A stretch of DNA of 64,000 bases from Biscogniauxia marginata (Eukaryota > Ascomycota > Sordariomycetes > Xylariales > Xylariaceae): assembly GCA_022695795.1 (NCBI GenBank), contig MU404068.1, forward strand, positions 1 to 64,000, read 5' to 3'. The first letter of the stretch is position 1, and every line of letters starts with the position of its first letter. Under the pieces are notes generated by a model that worked only from the letters and a program-made list of their open reading frames with translations, was not told the DNA's origin and ran no database searches. The position numbers were made by a program, and so were the translations under genes. Of this stretch, positions 21,913-32,006 are shown one piece after another.

Positions 21913-22400
21913 TTTTGTCGTGTATTCGGGGAGGGTAATTCTCGTCTTCGATTTATGCTGTCGTTCGTTGTTCTTGGAAAGATAGATGCGGTTGCTATGA
22001 TATGTTTTTTGAGGAAAAGGTAGAGAGAGAGAAAGAAAGAGCTCGGATGCAGCGTTTCTTTAGGAGCTGCCTTGGATTTAGTGTACAGATGCCGCCAATT
22101 CGAGGATTACGTCGGAGCTTCCCTTGCGATTTAGTGCCAAGACCTGCTTAGTCATTCTTCAACACCGTCCTTTTTAGGCGTATAAGCCTGACCTGGTATA
22201 CAACTTATAAAATGGCCCCATGGGTAGGAACGTCCTTTTATTCTTATTGTACCTGTATCAACAACATAAAACTAGATGGGAGAACATTCTACCCCCCCTT
22301 TTAAGCAATTCCTTATGGTTAAATAAAATTTGATATAAAAATTTGTTTTCAGCTCAAAGCTAAGGTAGCTTAGTGGAAGAGCTCACTATCTTGTCCTCGC
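21913..22400. other. Intergenic between VMA9 promoter and the dehydrogenase 3' end
   Basis: It would hold the VMA9 promoter. A short stretch near 22365-22381 (TAGCTTAGTGG followed by AAGAGC) resembles a tRNA A-box/D-arm, but no matching anticodon arm or B-box follows. Confidence 0.4.
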
Positions 22401-23449
22401 TCAACTATCATTTTCGTACTTTAGTCCAGCGTTCTTTCGAACAGCCCCGTAAATGCCTGCTATATCGCCCTTCGAGCCTCCCGCGTGCTCGGCAACGGTC
22501 TTTAGATAACCATCCGCCACCTGGGCGTGCTTGAGTTCCACGCCGGAGGATTTGGCGAGATTCATGGCGTGACGTGCGTCTTTCCGCGCATTGTCTGCCG
22601 AAAACAGCGGTTCATCCATCTTCCAGTAGGTGCCGTTGAGCATGCGCTCGGTGTAGGCGCTGTACGGGCCGCCAAAGACGGTGTCGATAAGTTGCCCGAG
22701 AGACTCCACACCGACGCCCGACTTCTCGGCCACCGTGAAGCCCTCTCCGAGGATGCTCACCATGTTCAAGATGAAGCTGTTGCCGATGAGCTTGAGCTTC
22801 AGGGCGGTGCCGTACGGCTTATCCTCGAACGGGATCTCTGCTTTCCCCATCACGCCCTTGAGGTACGGCCGCGCCCTCTCGATGGCTGATTTTGGACCCG
22901 CCGGCACGAAACTAGGGTTTTCAGAGTTAGTGACTTGTAGTTGAGTCTGAATCTGGGCCTGCAAGCTGCTAGACTTACATAAGCGCGCCCGCATCAGCCG
23001 CCGCTGGGGCTCCGAAGACCGGACTAGCGACATATTCAGCACCTTTAGCATTTACTTGGCGAGCAACTTCTTCTGTTGTCTCCGGCGCGATCGTCGAGCT
23101 TTCGACGAATAGCTTCCCCTTGATATCTGTCTTGAGGATAGTATCGAAGGCCTCCTTTACTGCTGCGTCATTGCTGACAATGGTGAAAATGATATCAGCC
23201 TTCTTGACACCTTCTTCGATGGAGTTGACGATCTCCGTCTTGCCCTCGGGGAGTTTGGCAGCCAGCTCCTCGGACCGTTTTCTAGTTCGGTTGTAGAGGA
23301 TAAGGGGCTTGTCCAGGTTGCCTTTCCCGACCAGGTTCTGGCACATTCCCTTGGTAGAGAGTAAGTCTCAAGAAAGACCGTGGGACGTATGGATCTATAC
23401 TCACCCTGCCCATGTTTCCCAGACCAATCCACATTAGTTGGGGTGCCAT
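22401..23449 (-). CDS. 3-hydroxyisobutyrate dehydrogenase-like NAD(P)-dependent oxidoreductase
   Basis: This is a beta-hydroxyacid dehydrogenase of the HIBADH/6-phosphogluconate-dehydrogenase superfamily. Exons 23449-23405, 23349-22979 and 22911-22401 give 308 residues, typical length. The N-terminus has the dinucleotide-binding glycine motif IGLGNMG (residues 8-14). The substrate-loop serines SSTIAPETT lie near 99-107. A lysine in LKLKLIGNSF (177 or 179) takes the catalytic place. The C-terminal all-helical domain is intact to KYENDS. The substrate cannot be read from the sequence. Many fungal paralogues act on uncharacterised hydroxyacids, so valine catabolism should not be assumed. It is divergent from the radical SAM gene across about 690 bp. 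Confidence 0.88.
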
Positions 23450-24137
23450 GGTGTCCACGTAGTAGCGAGCAAGGGTTCCAAGAGGCTAGAAACGTAATAT
23501 TGAATGGTAGACTATGTTGCTCCTTGTAATGTCTTCGTATAACTGCAAACAGCGCACAAGACCAGGCTTTTATAGAAAGTGCTTACAAGACCGAAGCCGA
23601 TGAACGGAGAGTATATACGAGGTCGGATATAAAGTAATCCTGCGGAGTTACGATATGCAACAACTACTTAATGGTATTACCAGAAATACTGGCGGGGTTG
23701 ACTAATGTGAGACGGTAAGAGGTTCTGGAGTTCATTTAAGTCGCGGGATCATTAAGGATTCCCTCGAGTAGTCGTGCTGTGCTAGATAAACGTTAGATAT
23801 TTGTTACAACAACCTCGGAAGTCAAAGATTACCTACAGAAGAGCAAGCTTATTAATCTGCCAAGCCGGCATTTGTAGTGTACCGTAGTAGTAGTACATCT
23901 GTATAATGTGAGTGACGTTGAGATTGCCCCGCAAAGATGTCCGGCTCGAATTACCTACTTAGAATTAGCCGTCAGGAACAACTACATTTTCAAAAGCATC
24001 CATTAGGTGCAGCTGAGGCTTGACTAGAAGAGTTCCCACTTGTCCGAATACTTCATGTCACCAAGGACATAATCTTACGGATTGGAGCTACAATGCTATC
24101 TACCTAGCATTTTCTAGGACCAAGATGTCAACTCATC
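23450..24137. other. Divergent intergenic region (dehydrogenase / radical SAM gene)
   Basis: It separates two gene starts and presumably holds both promoters. No coding sequence or clear regulatory motif could be assigned. Confidence 0.45.
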
Positions 24138-25544
24138 ATGATGTTATCAAGTAAGAGGACATACGTGGCAGCAGGTGCTGCAGTCACTGCTGCGGCATCA
24201 TTATCGTCTCGCGGTGCTCTCCATCACCATCATCGCTATGCTCATCTTCCATATCGCCTCGGCCCCAGCCGAGGCGTGAATAGGGTCGGAGGTTCTAGAT
24301 CTCTTCACCTCGCACCCCCCTTCCTACTAGATGACTACGTACCGCGCTACCAGCTGCTATCGTCGGTCGAGGCCGCGAAGAAACGCTCTCGCGCATACGC
24401 CCACCTGCGCAACTGCAATCTCTGCCCGCGGCTGTGTGGCGTCAACCGCTACGAGACGACGGGCATGTGCCTCATCGGGGAGAACGTGAAGGTCAATGTT
24501 ATCGCGCCGCATTTTGGGGAAGGTAGGTTTTAGACTTATTTGAACCCCTGTCTTAGTCTCACTGACTTGGTATTACTGGGGAGATCTTGTAAACCTACTT
24601 GCGATGGAAAGTAGTCAGGCTAGGCATACCCCCTTTATGGAATATTGGGGGGGGGGTAGGTGGTTTCGTCTGGCAGTCATTTCATCACAGGGAGCTGAAA
24701 TAGTATAAAGAAAGCGAGCTAACTCAAGCCAGAACCTTGTATACAAGGCCACAATGGTAGTGGTTCCGTCTTCTTCTCAGGCTGCAATCTCAGGTGTACT
24801 TTCTGCCAGAATCATGATATCGCGCATCAGAGAAATGGGTTCGACCTAACGCCAGAGGAACTGGCGCAATGGTACCTGAAACTGCAAGATGTAGGACATG
24901 TACACAATATCAACCTCGTCACGCCGGAGCACGTGGTGCCGCAAGTAGCCCTCTCGATCCTGCACGCGCGAGACTTGGGTTTAAAGCTGCCCATAGTGTA
25001 CAACACGTCGGCCTTCGACTCGCTCGCCTCTCTGGGGCTCCTCGACGGCCTCATCGACATCTACCTCCCAGATTTCAAGGTCTGGAGCCAGAAAGCCTCG
25101 CGTCGCCTCCTGAAGGCGGACGACTACGCGGCCGCGGCCACGGAGAGCATCCGAGCCATGCACGCGCAGGTCGGCGACCTATGCTTCACCGCCGACGGCA
25201 TCGCCAAGAAGGGCGTCCTCGTACGCCACCTGGTCATGCCGGGTAAGGAGGACGAGGCCCGTGAGATAATGAAGTTTCTCGCCGAGAACGTGTCGCGCGA
25301 TGTCTTTGTCAACATCATGGAGCAGTACCGGCCTGATGCCCACGTGGGCAAGCCGAGTAGACGGAGGGTCAGCAAGAAGGACGAGGTGGCGTATCCGGAG
25401 GGTGCGGAACAGGGGGAGGTTAGGTATGCGGAGATCAACAGGGCGGTCACGAAGGATGAGGTCTCGACGGTGAGGAGGGCCGCGGAGGCAGTTGGGCTCT
25501 GGCGCTTCTGTGATCCGCCGAAGCACGATGGATTTGCTATTTAG
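24138..25544 (+). CDS. Radical SAM protein of the PflA/PflX-like (COG1313-type) family
   Basis: Two exons, 24138-24522 and 24733-25544, give 398 residues. The N-terminal 60 residues are Ala/Arg/His-rich and could be a mitochondrial targeting region. A conserved Cys block follows (NCNLCPRLCGVNR, then GMCLIGE). Exon 2 starts in CIQGHNGSGSVFFSG and runs into the radical SAM cluster motif CNLRCTFC (Cys146, Cys150, Cys153), which should hold a 4Fe-4S cluster and cleave S-adenosylmethionine. Further family motifs include NLVTPEHV and YLPDFKVW. The family is bacterial-like and its substrate in fungi is unknown; pyruvate formate-lyase activation is not implied. A start at 24141 is equally possible. 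Confidence 0.85.
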
Positions 25545-26414
25545 GAGAGTCTAGGTACCTTACTGTAGACTGGCAGAAACGCCAGGCTGAAATGCCCCGT
25601 GGCTTTGTATAGAACTAAAAATAGACTGGGGACATAAATTCCACGTTAGCGGATCAGAACTATGACTCTGGAGTTCGGACTCTACAACTGAGTGATACAT
25701 AGAAATATATCCGAGTACAAAACACGAAGTTATACATGTATATATGTGTCAATAACTAATCTTGTTACGATTCATCACATTATTTAAGTCTCTTCAAAAG
25801 CGTTACTATTCCTCTTCTAAAAAAAGCCGGCTCTTCAGCAGTTGTTCGGTTAGTCTAATTGCTATGCTGCATCTCACTGGTGCTTGTCCCTCAACCTCGT
25901 ATTCCTGCTAAAAGCTCAAGTCCTAGAGTTTCAGTCCATGTAATAATACACGTGCTATAAACGCAAGACCCATATTCTAGCCGTTGAGATATTACATACC
26001 CCAGAAAGTATTAGAATCATTCACAAAATAAGATTTTTCTGAAGACTTTTCTCCTCGCAGGCTGAAGCTTTGGCTTCTTTGTGGCGATGTCTTGCAGTAA
26101 GTAGTTTGCTAGGAAGAACACAAGTTCCCCCTATCGACCATGTCTTTGTCGCAGGTGTCTCGATGCTGCTTGTTTCTAGAACTTCTAAAGGTTGGGACAC
26201 CTGCCTCAATGACATAGGCAAATGGTAAATAAAGGTCAGCATCGAGACACCGTGATAGTACCCACTCAAAGCATATGTGGGTTTGATTGTCTATATAATG
26301 GTTGTTTCATGATTTGCTGTAAAGCCTGATTATGCAACTAGGCGACTGGGAATATAAGGATATTAGTTCCACAGACTGGAGCCAATCCTCACAACTCCAA
26401 CTCGCAATTTCAAG
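25545..26414. other. Intergenic region with competing inverted repeats
   Basis: Arms 26154-26168 and 26237-26251 are perfect 15-bp inverted copies (ggtgtctcgatgctg). A second pairing, 26151-26159 with 26196-26204, uses the same left arm. The small minus-strand frame across it has no coding support. Confidence 0.5.
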
Positions 26415-27329
26415 ATGTACGGCCCCTTGGACACTAGTTTCAACATGCCGCCAGCGTCTCCTGGCGAACTTCCCACAAGACGCAACAGGGAGTTCTGGGA
26501 CCGGCAGTATTCAAACACGCGCAGGAACCGACCCAATGAGGGAATTGCGAATGCGCACAACAACTCCTGGAAGCCTAGAAACGCTCTAGACATAGGTCTA
26601 CAACCAAGATTCTTCGAAGAAATAGATTCAGAACGAGCTTACCTCTTCGAAAGACTCCAAAAGCAAGATAGCCAGGCTCTCAACATATTCGGGCGCCTTG
26701 CCCATGTGGATGACCAGATCGACCATCAGAGTATTGATGGGCGAGACGAGCTGAAAAAGGCGAAAAAATATCGCACCTGGCTAAAGAAGCAGGTCAAGAA
26801 GACAATTGGAGAGGAAAGGTTCATACTGACGCGGCTGGGCGAGCTACATATTGAGATCCAGTGTCGAGAGCGCTGGCTCCACGTCCAGAGGGACCAAGAG
26901 TTCAGGGAAATGAGGTACTTACATACTAGCTACGGAGGGTTTCCACTACCACCTCCTCCTTTCCCTCCTCCCTTTCCTCCTCCCGGTGCCTCTGCATCAA
27001 CACCTGCACCGGTAGCACCTCCTCCCCAATGGTCGATCAATCCTCAACCAGCGATGCCTTTTGGTAGCTTCTTCTGCCCGTGTGGGTGTAATGGGATATC
27101 GCAGCAAGCATATTACCCCTCAGCACTAGATCATTTTCATGGTAGCTACCAAGAACCCCAATCATCCATACAGGCTCAGAAAGTCTCAGGCAACTTACCA
27201 GTTCAGGACAGCCTTTGGGAGGTGCCCGGGATTCCTGTTGGGAGCGGATTGGATGACGCATCTCATAGAAATTTGGTCCACACTAACAAGCCGAAAGGGG
27301 AAGAAAAGAGGCGACACAGCTTGCCCTAG
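26415..27329 (+). CDS. Hypothetical protein, coiled-coil plus proline-rich
   Basis: I do not recognise this 304-residue single-exon protein. Residues about 60-170 are charged and likely helical or coiled-coil (for example RAYLFERLQKQDSQALNIF and ELKKAKKYRTWLKKQVKK). A proline-rich run follows (about 176-200), then a Cys-containing FFCPCGCNG motif and a basic tail. It might be a lineage-restricted scaffold protein. Balanced codon use and length support a real gene, but nothing shows its role. The upstream hairpin pair at 26151-26251 lies within likely leader distance. Confidence 0.6.
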   Translation: MYGPLDTSFNMPPASPGELPTRRNREFWDRQYSNTRRNRPNEGIANAHNNSWKPRNALDIGLQPRFFEEIDSERAYLFERLQKQDSQALNIFGRLAHVDDQIDHQSIDGRDELKKAKKYRTWLKKQVKKTIGEERFILTRLGELHIEIQCRERWLHVQRDQEFREMRYLHTSYGGFPLPPPPFPPPFPPPGASASTPAPVAPPPQWSINPQPAMPFGSFFCPCGCNGISQQAYYPSALDHFHGSYQEPQSSIQAQKVSGNLPVQDSLWEVPGIPVGSGLDDASHRNLVHTNKPKGEEKRRHSLP

Positions 27330-27598
27330 TTACTTTATACCTTGGCCCGGGAAGACGAGAAAAGGGAGAGGCTCACATGTGTTTAGGCTACGGTTCCCGG
27401 GGCCGAGAAGTGAGAATTTGAGATGAGTTTAGGTGGAGATGTAGGTGATCGTCGTTCAGATTTGGTGTTACGGATTAGGTATCTAGAGAGTGCGAGTTGG
27501 AAGACATCTGGTGAATCTTATCTGTGTACGAAACCAATCCCTTCCCCCACACCATCTGTCTCCAACATAGTATTGGCATCCGTAGTGAATGAGAGCAT

Positions 27599-28381
27599 TT
27601 AAGCAAACTCGCCAAACTTTCCATCGTCAAAACCCAAGTCCGCTGCTGACAGCCGCTTTGCTCTAGAGCTGGTCTTCTGTGGTCCTGGTGGGGGAGGGAG
27701 TATCCCAGTCCCTCGAGTTGGCGAATATGGAGGAGGTGGCGGCGGCAAGGAAAACGAGGAGGGGACTGTTGTATCGGGAGACACAGATGTCTCGGTTTTT
27801 CGTCTCCCAAACCTCCCAGGCAGGTTGACCGTGATGGTCTCACCCTCCTTGAGACTGAGGTCCCGCTTCTCAGCACTGTCTTTCCTCTCAATAGCAGGCT
27901 TCTTCCCGGCCGGTCCATCCTTGGCCCAGCCAAGCATCTTCTGGGCTTCTTGCAACGACACGCTGAAGTCGAACGCCTCGCTCCTCTCCTCGAAGCCGAT
28001 GCCCAGAGTGGCCTTTCTGCCGGCTTCATCTTGGACACGCAAGGCAAAGAAACGTGAGCTATCAGAGACCGGCTCTACGACAGCTTGCGCGGTATAGGGG
28101 GCAGCGGCAAACAGCTGGCCGTTGCTCGAATCTTCCAGGACAATGTCCGTCTTCACCTGCTCATCGCCAGAGGGTAGTGTGACGGCGGTCTCAATCACCC
28201 GCAGACGCGCAGTGAAAATCTGGCGGTTGTCGCCGTCTGCGGTCCAGGAAGCAGCCACGTACCCCTTACCTGGCATCGTGGGCGGGACGTTATAGACATG
28301 AACGGTGCCCGCAATGAATAGAACCCTTTGGATGGCGTCGGAGGGCAACGACTTGCCAGTTGCCGGGTCAATTGACTCCAT
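27599..28381 (-). CDS. NECAP-like adaptin-ear-binding endocytic protein
   Basis: NECAPs bind AP-2/AP-1 adaptor complexes and help clathrin-coated vesicle assembly. The 260-residue single-exon product starts MESIDPATGKSLPSDAIQRV and has the PH-like (PHear) fold over about residues 10-160: VHVYNVPP, GYVAASWTADGDNRQIFTAR, FFALRVQDEAGRKATLGIGF and ERSEAFDFSVSLQEAQ. The tail is proline-rich and ends LGFDDGKFGEFA, a typical small hydrophobic/acidic adaptor motif. Ten more upstream in-frame residues look like leader and were excluded. It shares a 368-bp divergent promoter with MRP51. Confidence 0.9.
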   Translation of the reverse strand: MESIDPATGKSLPSDAIQRVLFIAGTVHVYNVPPTMPGKGYVAASWTADGDNRQIFTARLRVIETAVTLPSGDEQVKTDIVLEDSSNGQLFAAAPYTAQAVVEPVSDSSRFFALRVQDEAGRKATLGIGFEERSEAFDFSVSLQEAQKMLGWAKDGPAGKKPAIERKDSAEKRDLSLKEGETITVNLPGRFGRRKTETSVSPDTTVPSSFSLPPPPPPYSPTRGTGILPPPPGPQKTSSRAKRLSAADLGFDDGKFGEFA

Positions 28382-28749
28382 GTTGTATATATAGATAATC
28401 GAAATAAGCAAACATCGGGGTTGGGAGAATGAACTTTCCTATTCGCTCCTTTAATAAGTAGGCATATGGAGTGTCGTTGGAGTGTCGAAATTCAGGGGTA
28501 AGGTACTAATACACAGGAGCCGCTCCAGCGAACCACAGGCGGCGGTGGCGTATTCATCAGCCACAATTGGGCATCAAATTGGACCGACAATCTGCCGTAG
28601 CCGCAGCCGCAACCCGCATCATACCTTCCATAGGTAAGTTCAAGTTGCCTTCAAGCCCCACCCAAAAATCTCCAGCCAAAAGCTTCGAGAAGATCAACGC
28701 TCCCGAGTAAATGCGCCATTGAGCTCCTCCGTGAGCCTGGATCGCCACA
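28382..28749. promoter_or_regulatory. Divergent promoter region NECAP / MRP51
   Basis: Only 368 bp separate the two starts, so both promoters must lie here or overlap the genes. No specific binding site is claimed. Confidence 0.45.
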
Positions 28750-30186
28750 ATGGCCGGACGCACCGTGTCTCCAGGGGCCGCGCTGCTGAGAACATCTCGC
28801 ATGTTCTCTATGCCTGCCCCGATTCCCGCTACTCCCGGCGACTTTTCCGCCGCGACGAAGCACCACTCCGAGACGGCTACCATGAACTTTCCGACGCATC
28901 TCTCCGTGACGACACCTACTTCGTCGCGGATCACTGGCGATTGGGGATTCAAAAGGCCACTCCCTCTGAAGACTACTCTTAGGAGTACCATTCCCGCCGT
29001 CCGTGTAAAACATGTCGACTCGACCGAGCACGTTACCGATTTTGTATCTGCCACGGACCACGTAGTTACCCTTAAGAAATACCAGGAAATGAATCTTCCC
29101 ATATCAGTTCCCCCGGAGAACCCGACCGACAAGTTCGATCTCAATTTCTATCCGAAGTCGGTGTTTGAGGAGGATGGCGATGTGATAGCTGTCGAGCCAG
29201 AGAAGGCGGTCGATTTGGAGAACAAAAGATGGAAATTCAAGGGGCCGTGGCTCGCGGGCATGTCGGACGGCGATTTCAGCAAATACCTCCAGAAGGTCGT
29301 GCGGACTAGGCGATCCGAATTCCGCGCATACTTGAAAGAACATCTCGCCGCCAAGATAACGAAGGAACAGGAGATAAGAGCACGAGAGGAGACCCCAGAA
29401 AACATTCCAGAACCAGTTAATGCCGGCGATATAACGGAGGCGCAGTTAACAGACGAGCTGAGAAGGTTACGCGAGGAACGCACAGAGCTGTATACCCTGG
29501 TCAGCCGCTTTCTGGATCTCGCGCCGGTTGCGTCTGAATTCTCGGTGCTCAACCTTGGCCGGATGGCACCTGGCCAGAGGAGAGATGTGCCGCCACCTAG
29601 TCCCTACGGCAATACTGGCCCGCCTATTACACATCCATCGGCTGGTCTTTCGTACTTGCGAACACGGAACTTCCAGGACAATCACGCAATTTATGGACCT
29701 CAGAAAAACCACCCCCCCGCCAAGGCGAGAGTATTGATGCCGAGAATAGCTTCAGCAGGAAACTTCAACCCCGTCTTTGGTGTCTCAGGCTTTGTCTCTG
29801 AGACTCCATATGGAGACAATGTCTTCAATACTCGCAATCTGATGAGCAACAGGATGGGTAACCAGGACGTCGATATGCGTCTACATCAATTTGAACTCGA
29901 AAAGTACGGCGGCTCGAAGATGTACGTCCAGCCCGTGTGGGCTACAATCGTCTCTACCGGGACAATCCGCATCATGGCGTCGGAGCCCCAACCCATGAAC
30001 ACACTGATCGAACAAGAGTCAAAGGGAGAGGATGGCGCCAAGGTGTACGATGCTCATATGAAGAGACAAGCCAATCTCGAGGTGCCTCGTAACTCACGAA
30101 GTTATACGCGCCCGCCGGGTAGACATACTCTAGGTAGCTCGGATACCTACGGCCTGGGCCAAAGCGACTTTAGGCAAGATTTGTAA
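28750..30186 (+). CDS. MRP51: Mitochondrial small-subunit ribosomal protein Mrp51 (bS1m-like)
   Basis: Mrp51 is a fungal mitochondrial small-subunit protein involved in translation of mitochondrial mRNAs. The single exon encodes 478 residues. The Arg/Ala/Ser-rich, acid-poor N-terminus fits mitochondrial import. The conserved block GDWGFKRPLPLKTT, then IPAVRVKHVDSTEHVTDF and LKKYQEMNLPI, is characteristic of the family. A central helical region with LRRLREERTELYTLVSRFLD and a C-terminal block NRMGNQDVDMRLHQFELEKY follow. The first ATG was used, although M18 or M21 could also serve. No intron is required. Confidence 0.85.
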   Translation: MAGRTVSPGAALLRTSRMFSMPAPIPATPGDFSAATKHHSETATMNFPTHLSVTTPTSSRITGDWGFKRPLPLKTTLRSTIPAVRVKHVDSTEHVTDFVSATDHVVTLKKYQEMNLPISVPPENPTDKFDLNFYPKSVFEEDGDVIAVEPEKAVDLENKRWKFKGPWLAGMSDGDFSKYLQKVVRTRRSEFRAYLKEHLAAKITKEQEIRAREETPENIPEPVNAGDITEAQLTDELRRLREERTELYTLVSRFLDLAPVASEFSVLNLGRMAPGQRRDVPPPSPYGNTGPPITHPSAGLSYLRTRNFQDNHAIYGPQKNHPPAKARVLMPRIASAGNFNPVFGVSGFVSETPYGDNVFNTRNLMSNRMGNQDVDMRLHQFELEKYGGSKMYVQPVWATIVSTGTIRIMASEPQPMNTLIEQESKGEDGAKVYDAHMKRQANLEVPRNSRSYTRPPGRHTLGSSDTYGLGQSDFRQDL

Positions 30187-30876
30187 AAATAAGAAAATAA
30201 AGAAAATGTGTCTGTACATCTAGCTATTTCTACCTAGAAATCGAATTGTCCAAGAGGTAGTCAATGGACAGGCATCAACGCAATGGGATGTAAATTATCT
30301 GTGACCATGAAAACGAGCTCCTGTATATACACACCTGGTAAGGAGGAAAGGCTACGGTTACTCACAGGTGACGATTCAGCGCTCCTTGACTTGGTACACC
30401 AAATGCTAAATGATGATTCGTAGCTTCGACAAGAATTGGATTGCCATTACAAATATTACGTAGATTCACCTTCGCCATAAAATACTTGCCTACCTACGCA
30501 CCTGGTAGGTACATGTAGTTCTTCTACTTGCGTGAGCGAGCCCTTTGCCTGTCTGACGTTTTTGGCAGCTGTCTGACAGTTAGTATCTCTGGGGGCCGGC
30601 TGGCACGCAAGAGATAATCAATTGACCCAATCAGAGTAGTTTAATAAAAGCGGACCTGTCTAAGTGCCGCCCTAAGATTAGGAGCTTACCGAATTCCGTC
30701 CACACAAAAAAACTACCTACCTCCCCTCCATTAATTATTGTCGCGAACTTTTTACACCAATTCCGGATCATCATCAACCTCATCCTCACGCTAACCCAGC
30801 CAACACCACCAGCCGGCACCCCCAGGCAACGAGAAGACACCCTTTCAGTACCACTCAATCATTCAATACCGCCAAA
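30187..30876. other. Intergenic: MRP51 3' flank and RPS17 promoter
   Basis: It holds the 3' end of MRP51 transcripts and the ribosomal-protein promoter. A short ACCTACC-rich patch occurs near 30490-30510 and again at 30713. No gene is seen. Confidence 0.5.
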
Positions 30877-31426
30877 ATGGGTCGCGTCCGAACCAAGACT
30901 GTCAAGAAGTCCGCCAAGAACATCATCGAGCGCTACTACCCGCGCTTGACTCTCGACTTCGACATTAACAAGCGTGTGGTGGACGAGGTTGCTATCATCG
31001 CTTCCAAGCGGCTGCGAAACAAGGTAAACTCTGACATGGACGCATAACTCGAAGACGCCTTGCTCACGCCAGCCCCAGATTGCTGGATACACTACCCATC
31101 TCATGAAGAGAATTCAGCGTGGTCCAGTCCGCGGTATCTCCTTCAAGCTGCAGGAAGAGGAGAGAGAACGAAAGGATCAGTACGTGCCTGAGGTGTCCGC
31201 TCTCGACTTCGCCCAGAACAGCGAGACTGGCCAGCTGGATATCGATAGCGAGACGAAGGACCTTCTGAAGCACCTCGGCGTACGTGCAGCAATCTTATTC
31301 CTCCCAAACCTGTGCTTTACAACTAATGTTATCTAGTTCGAAAACATCCCCGTCAACGTCGTCCCCGTCACCCAACAGCAGACCGCCGAGCGGCCCCGAC
31401 GGTTCGGTGACCGTGCCGGCCGATAA
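30877..31426 (+). CDS. RPS17: 40S ribosomal protein S17 (eS17)
   Basis: This is a cytosolic small-subunit protein. Exons 30877-31023, 31079-31279 and 31337-31426 give 145 residues, the normal length. It starts [20 protein letters not shown], continues [20 protein letters not shown], and exon 2 begins [20 protein letters not shown]. The end ([14 protein letters not shown]) is also family-typical. Introns are short with GT-AG borders, both in phase 0. The gene is presumably highly expressed. Confidence 0.96.
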
Positions 31427-32006
31427 GCGGAGTGTAATATGAGTAAACTCGGAGGATGGGGCGCCTCGGTTGATTTTGGGCAACTGGTAATGGTCGCATA
31501 GCTTTAGCACACGGCATCTGCATGAAGGATAGCACGTGCGCTCTAGATCTACGAATAAAAATTCGTGATCTCCCACAAAGGTGTCCCTGACTCTCTAGTC
31601 TACTCTGGAGATGACGGTTGACGGCCAATACTACTTTCCACTGATGACCATGTGATGACGGATCCTCCTTGGAAATCACCTAATGGGTATATTCTCCTCA
31701 CCTGCCGCCTATCGAGCTGTCGACAGAGTGATTTGTGGATGACTGTGATCGCATATGCTCCAGGTCTGCTATCTACTAGTTATTCCGCTTGACCTGCTTA
31801 TTCCTTGCAAAAAGGCATCTGTAGAGGACATCTCGTATGTGACATGTAAGTGTTGAGCAATTCCATCGTATCTATAAGTCAATGACGGAAGTGCGTTGTC
31901 TTTAATGATCCAAATTCATTCTATCACAACCTGGGTATCTATCATGATGCATTGTAACCTAAAACGCCTAGAAATGAGCGAAATGAACCAAATTTCCCTC
32001 TATGGG
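31427..32006. other. Convergent intergenic region (RPS17 / RTR1-like)
   Basis: Two genes end towards each other here. Nothing other than probable 3' untranslated sequence is seen. Confidence 0.5.

Noticed and set aside
22362..22400. tRNA-like start (TAGCTTAGTGG with AAGAGC)
   Set aside because: It resembles a D-arm and A-box only. There is no pairing anticodon arm, no GTTCRA T-loop and no acceptor stem, and it runs into the 3' end of the dehydrogenase gene.
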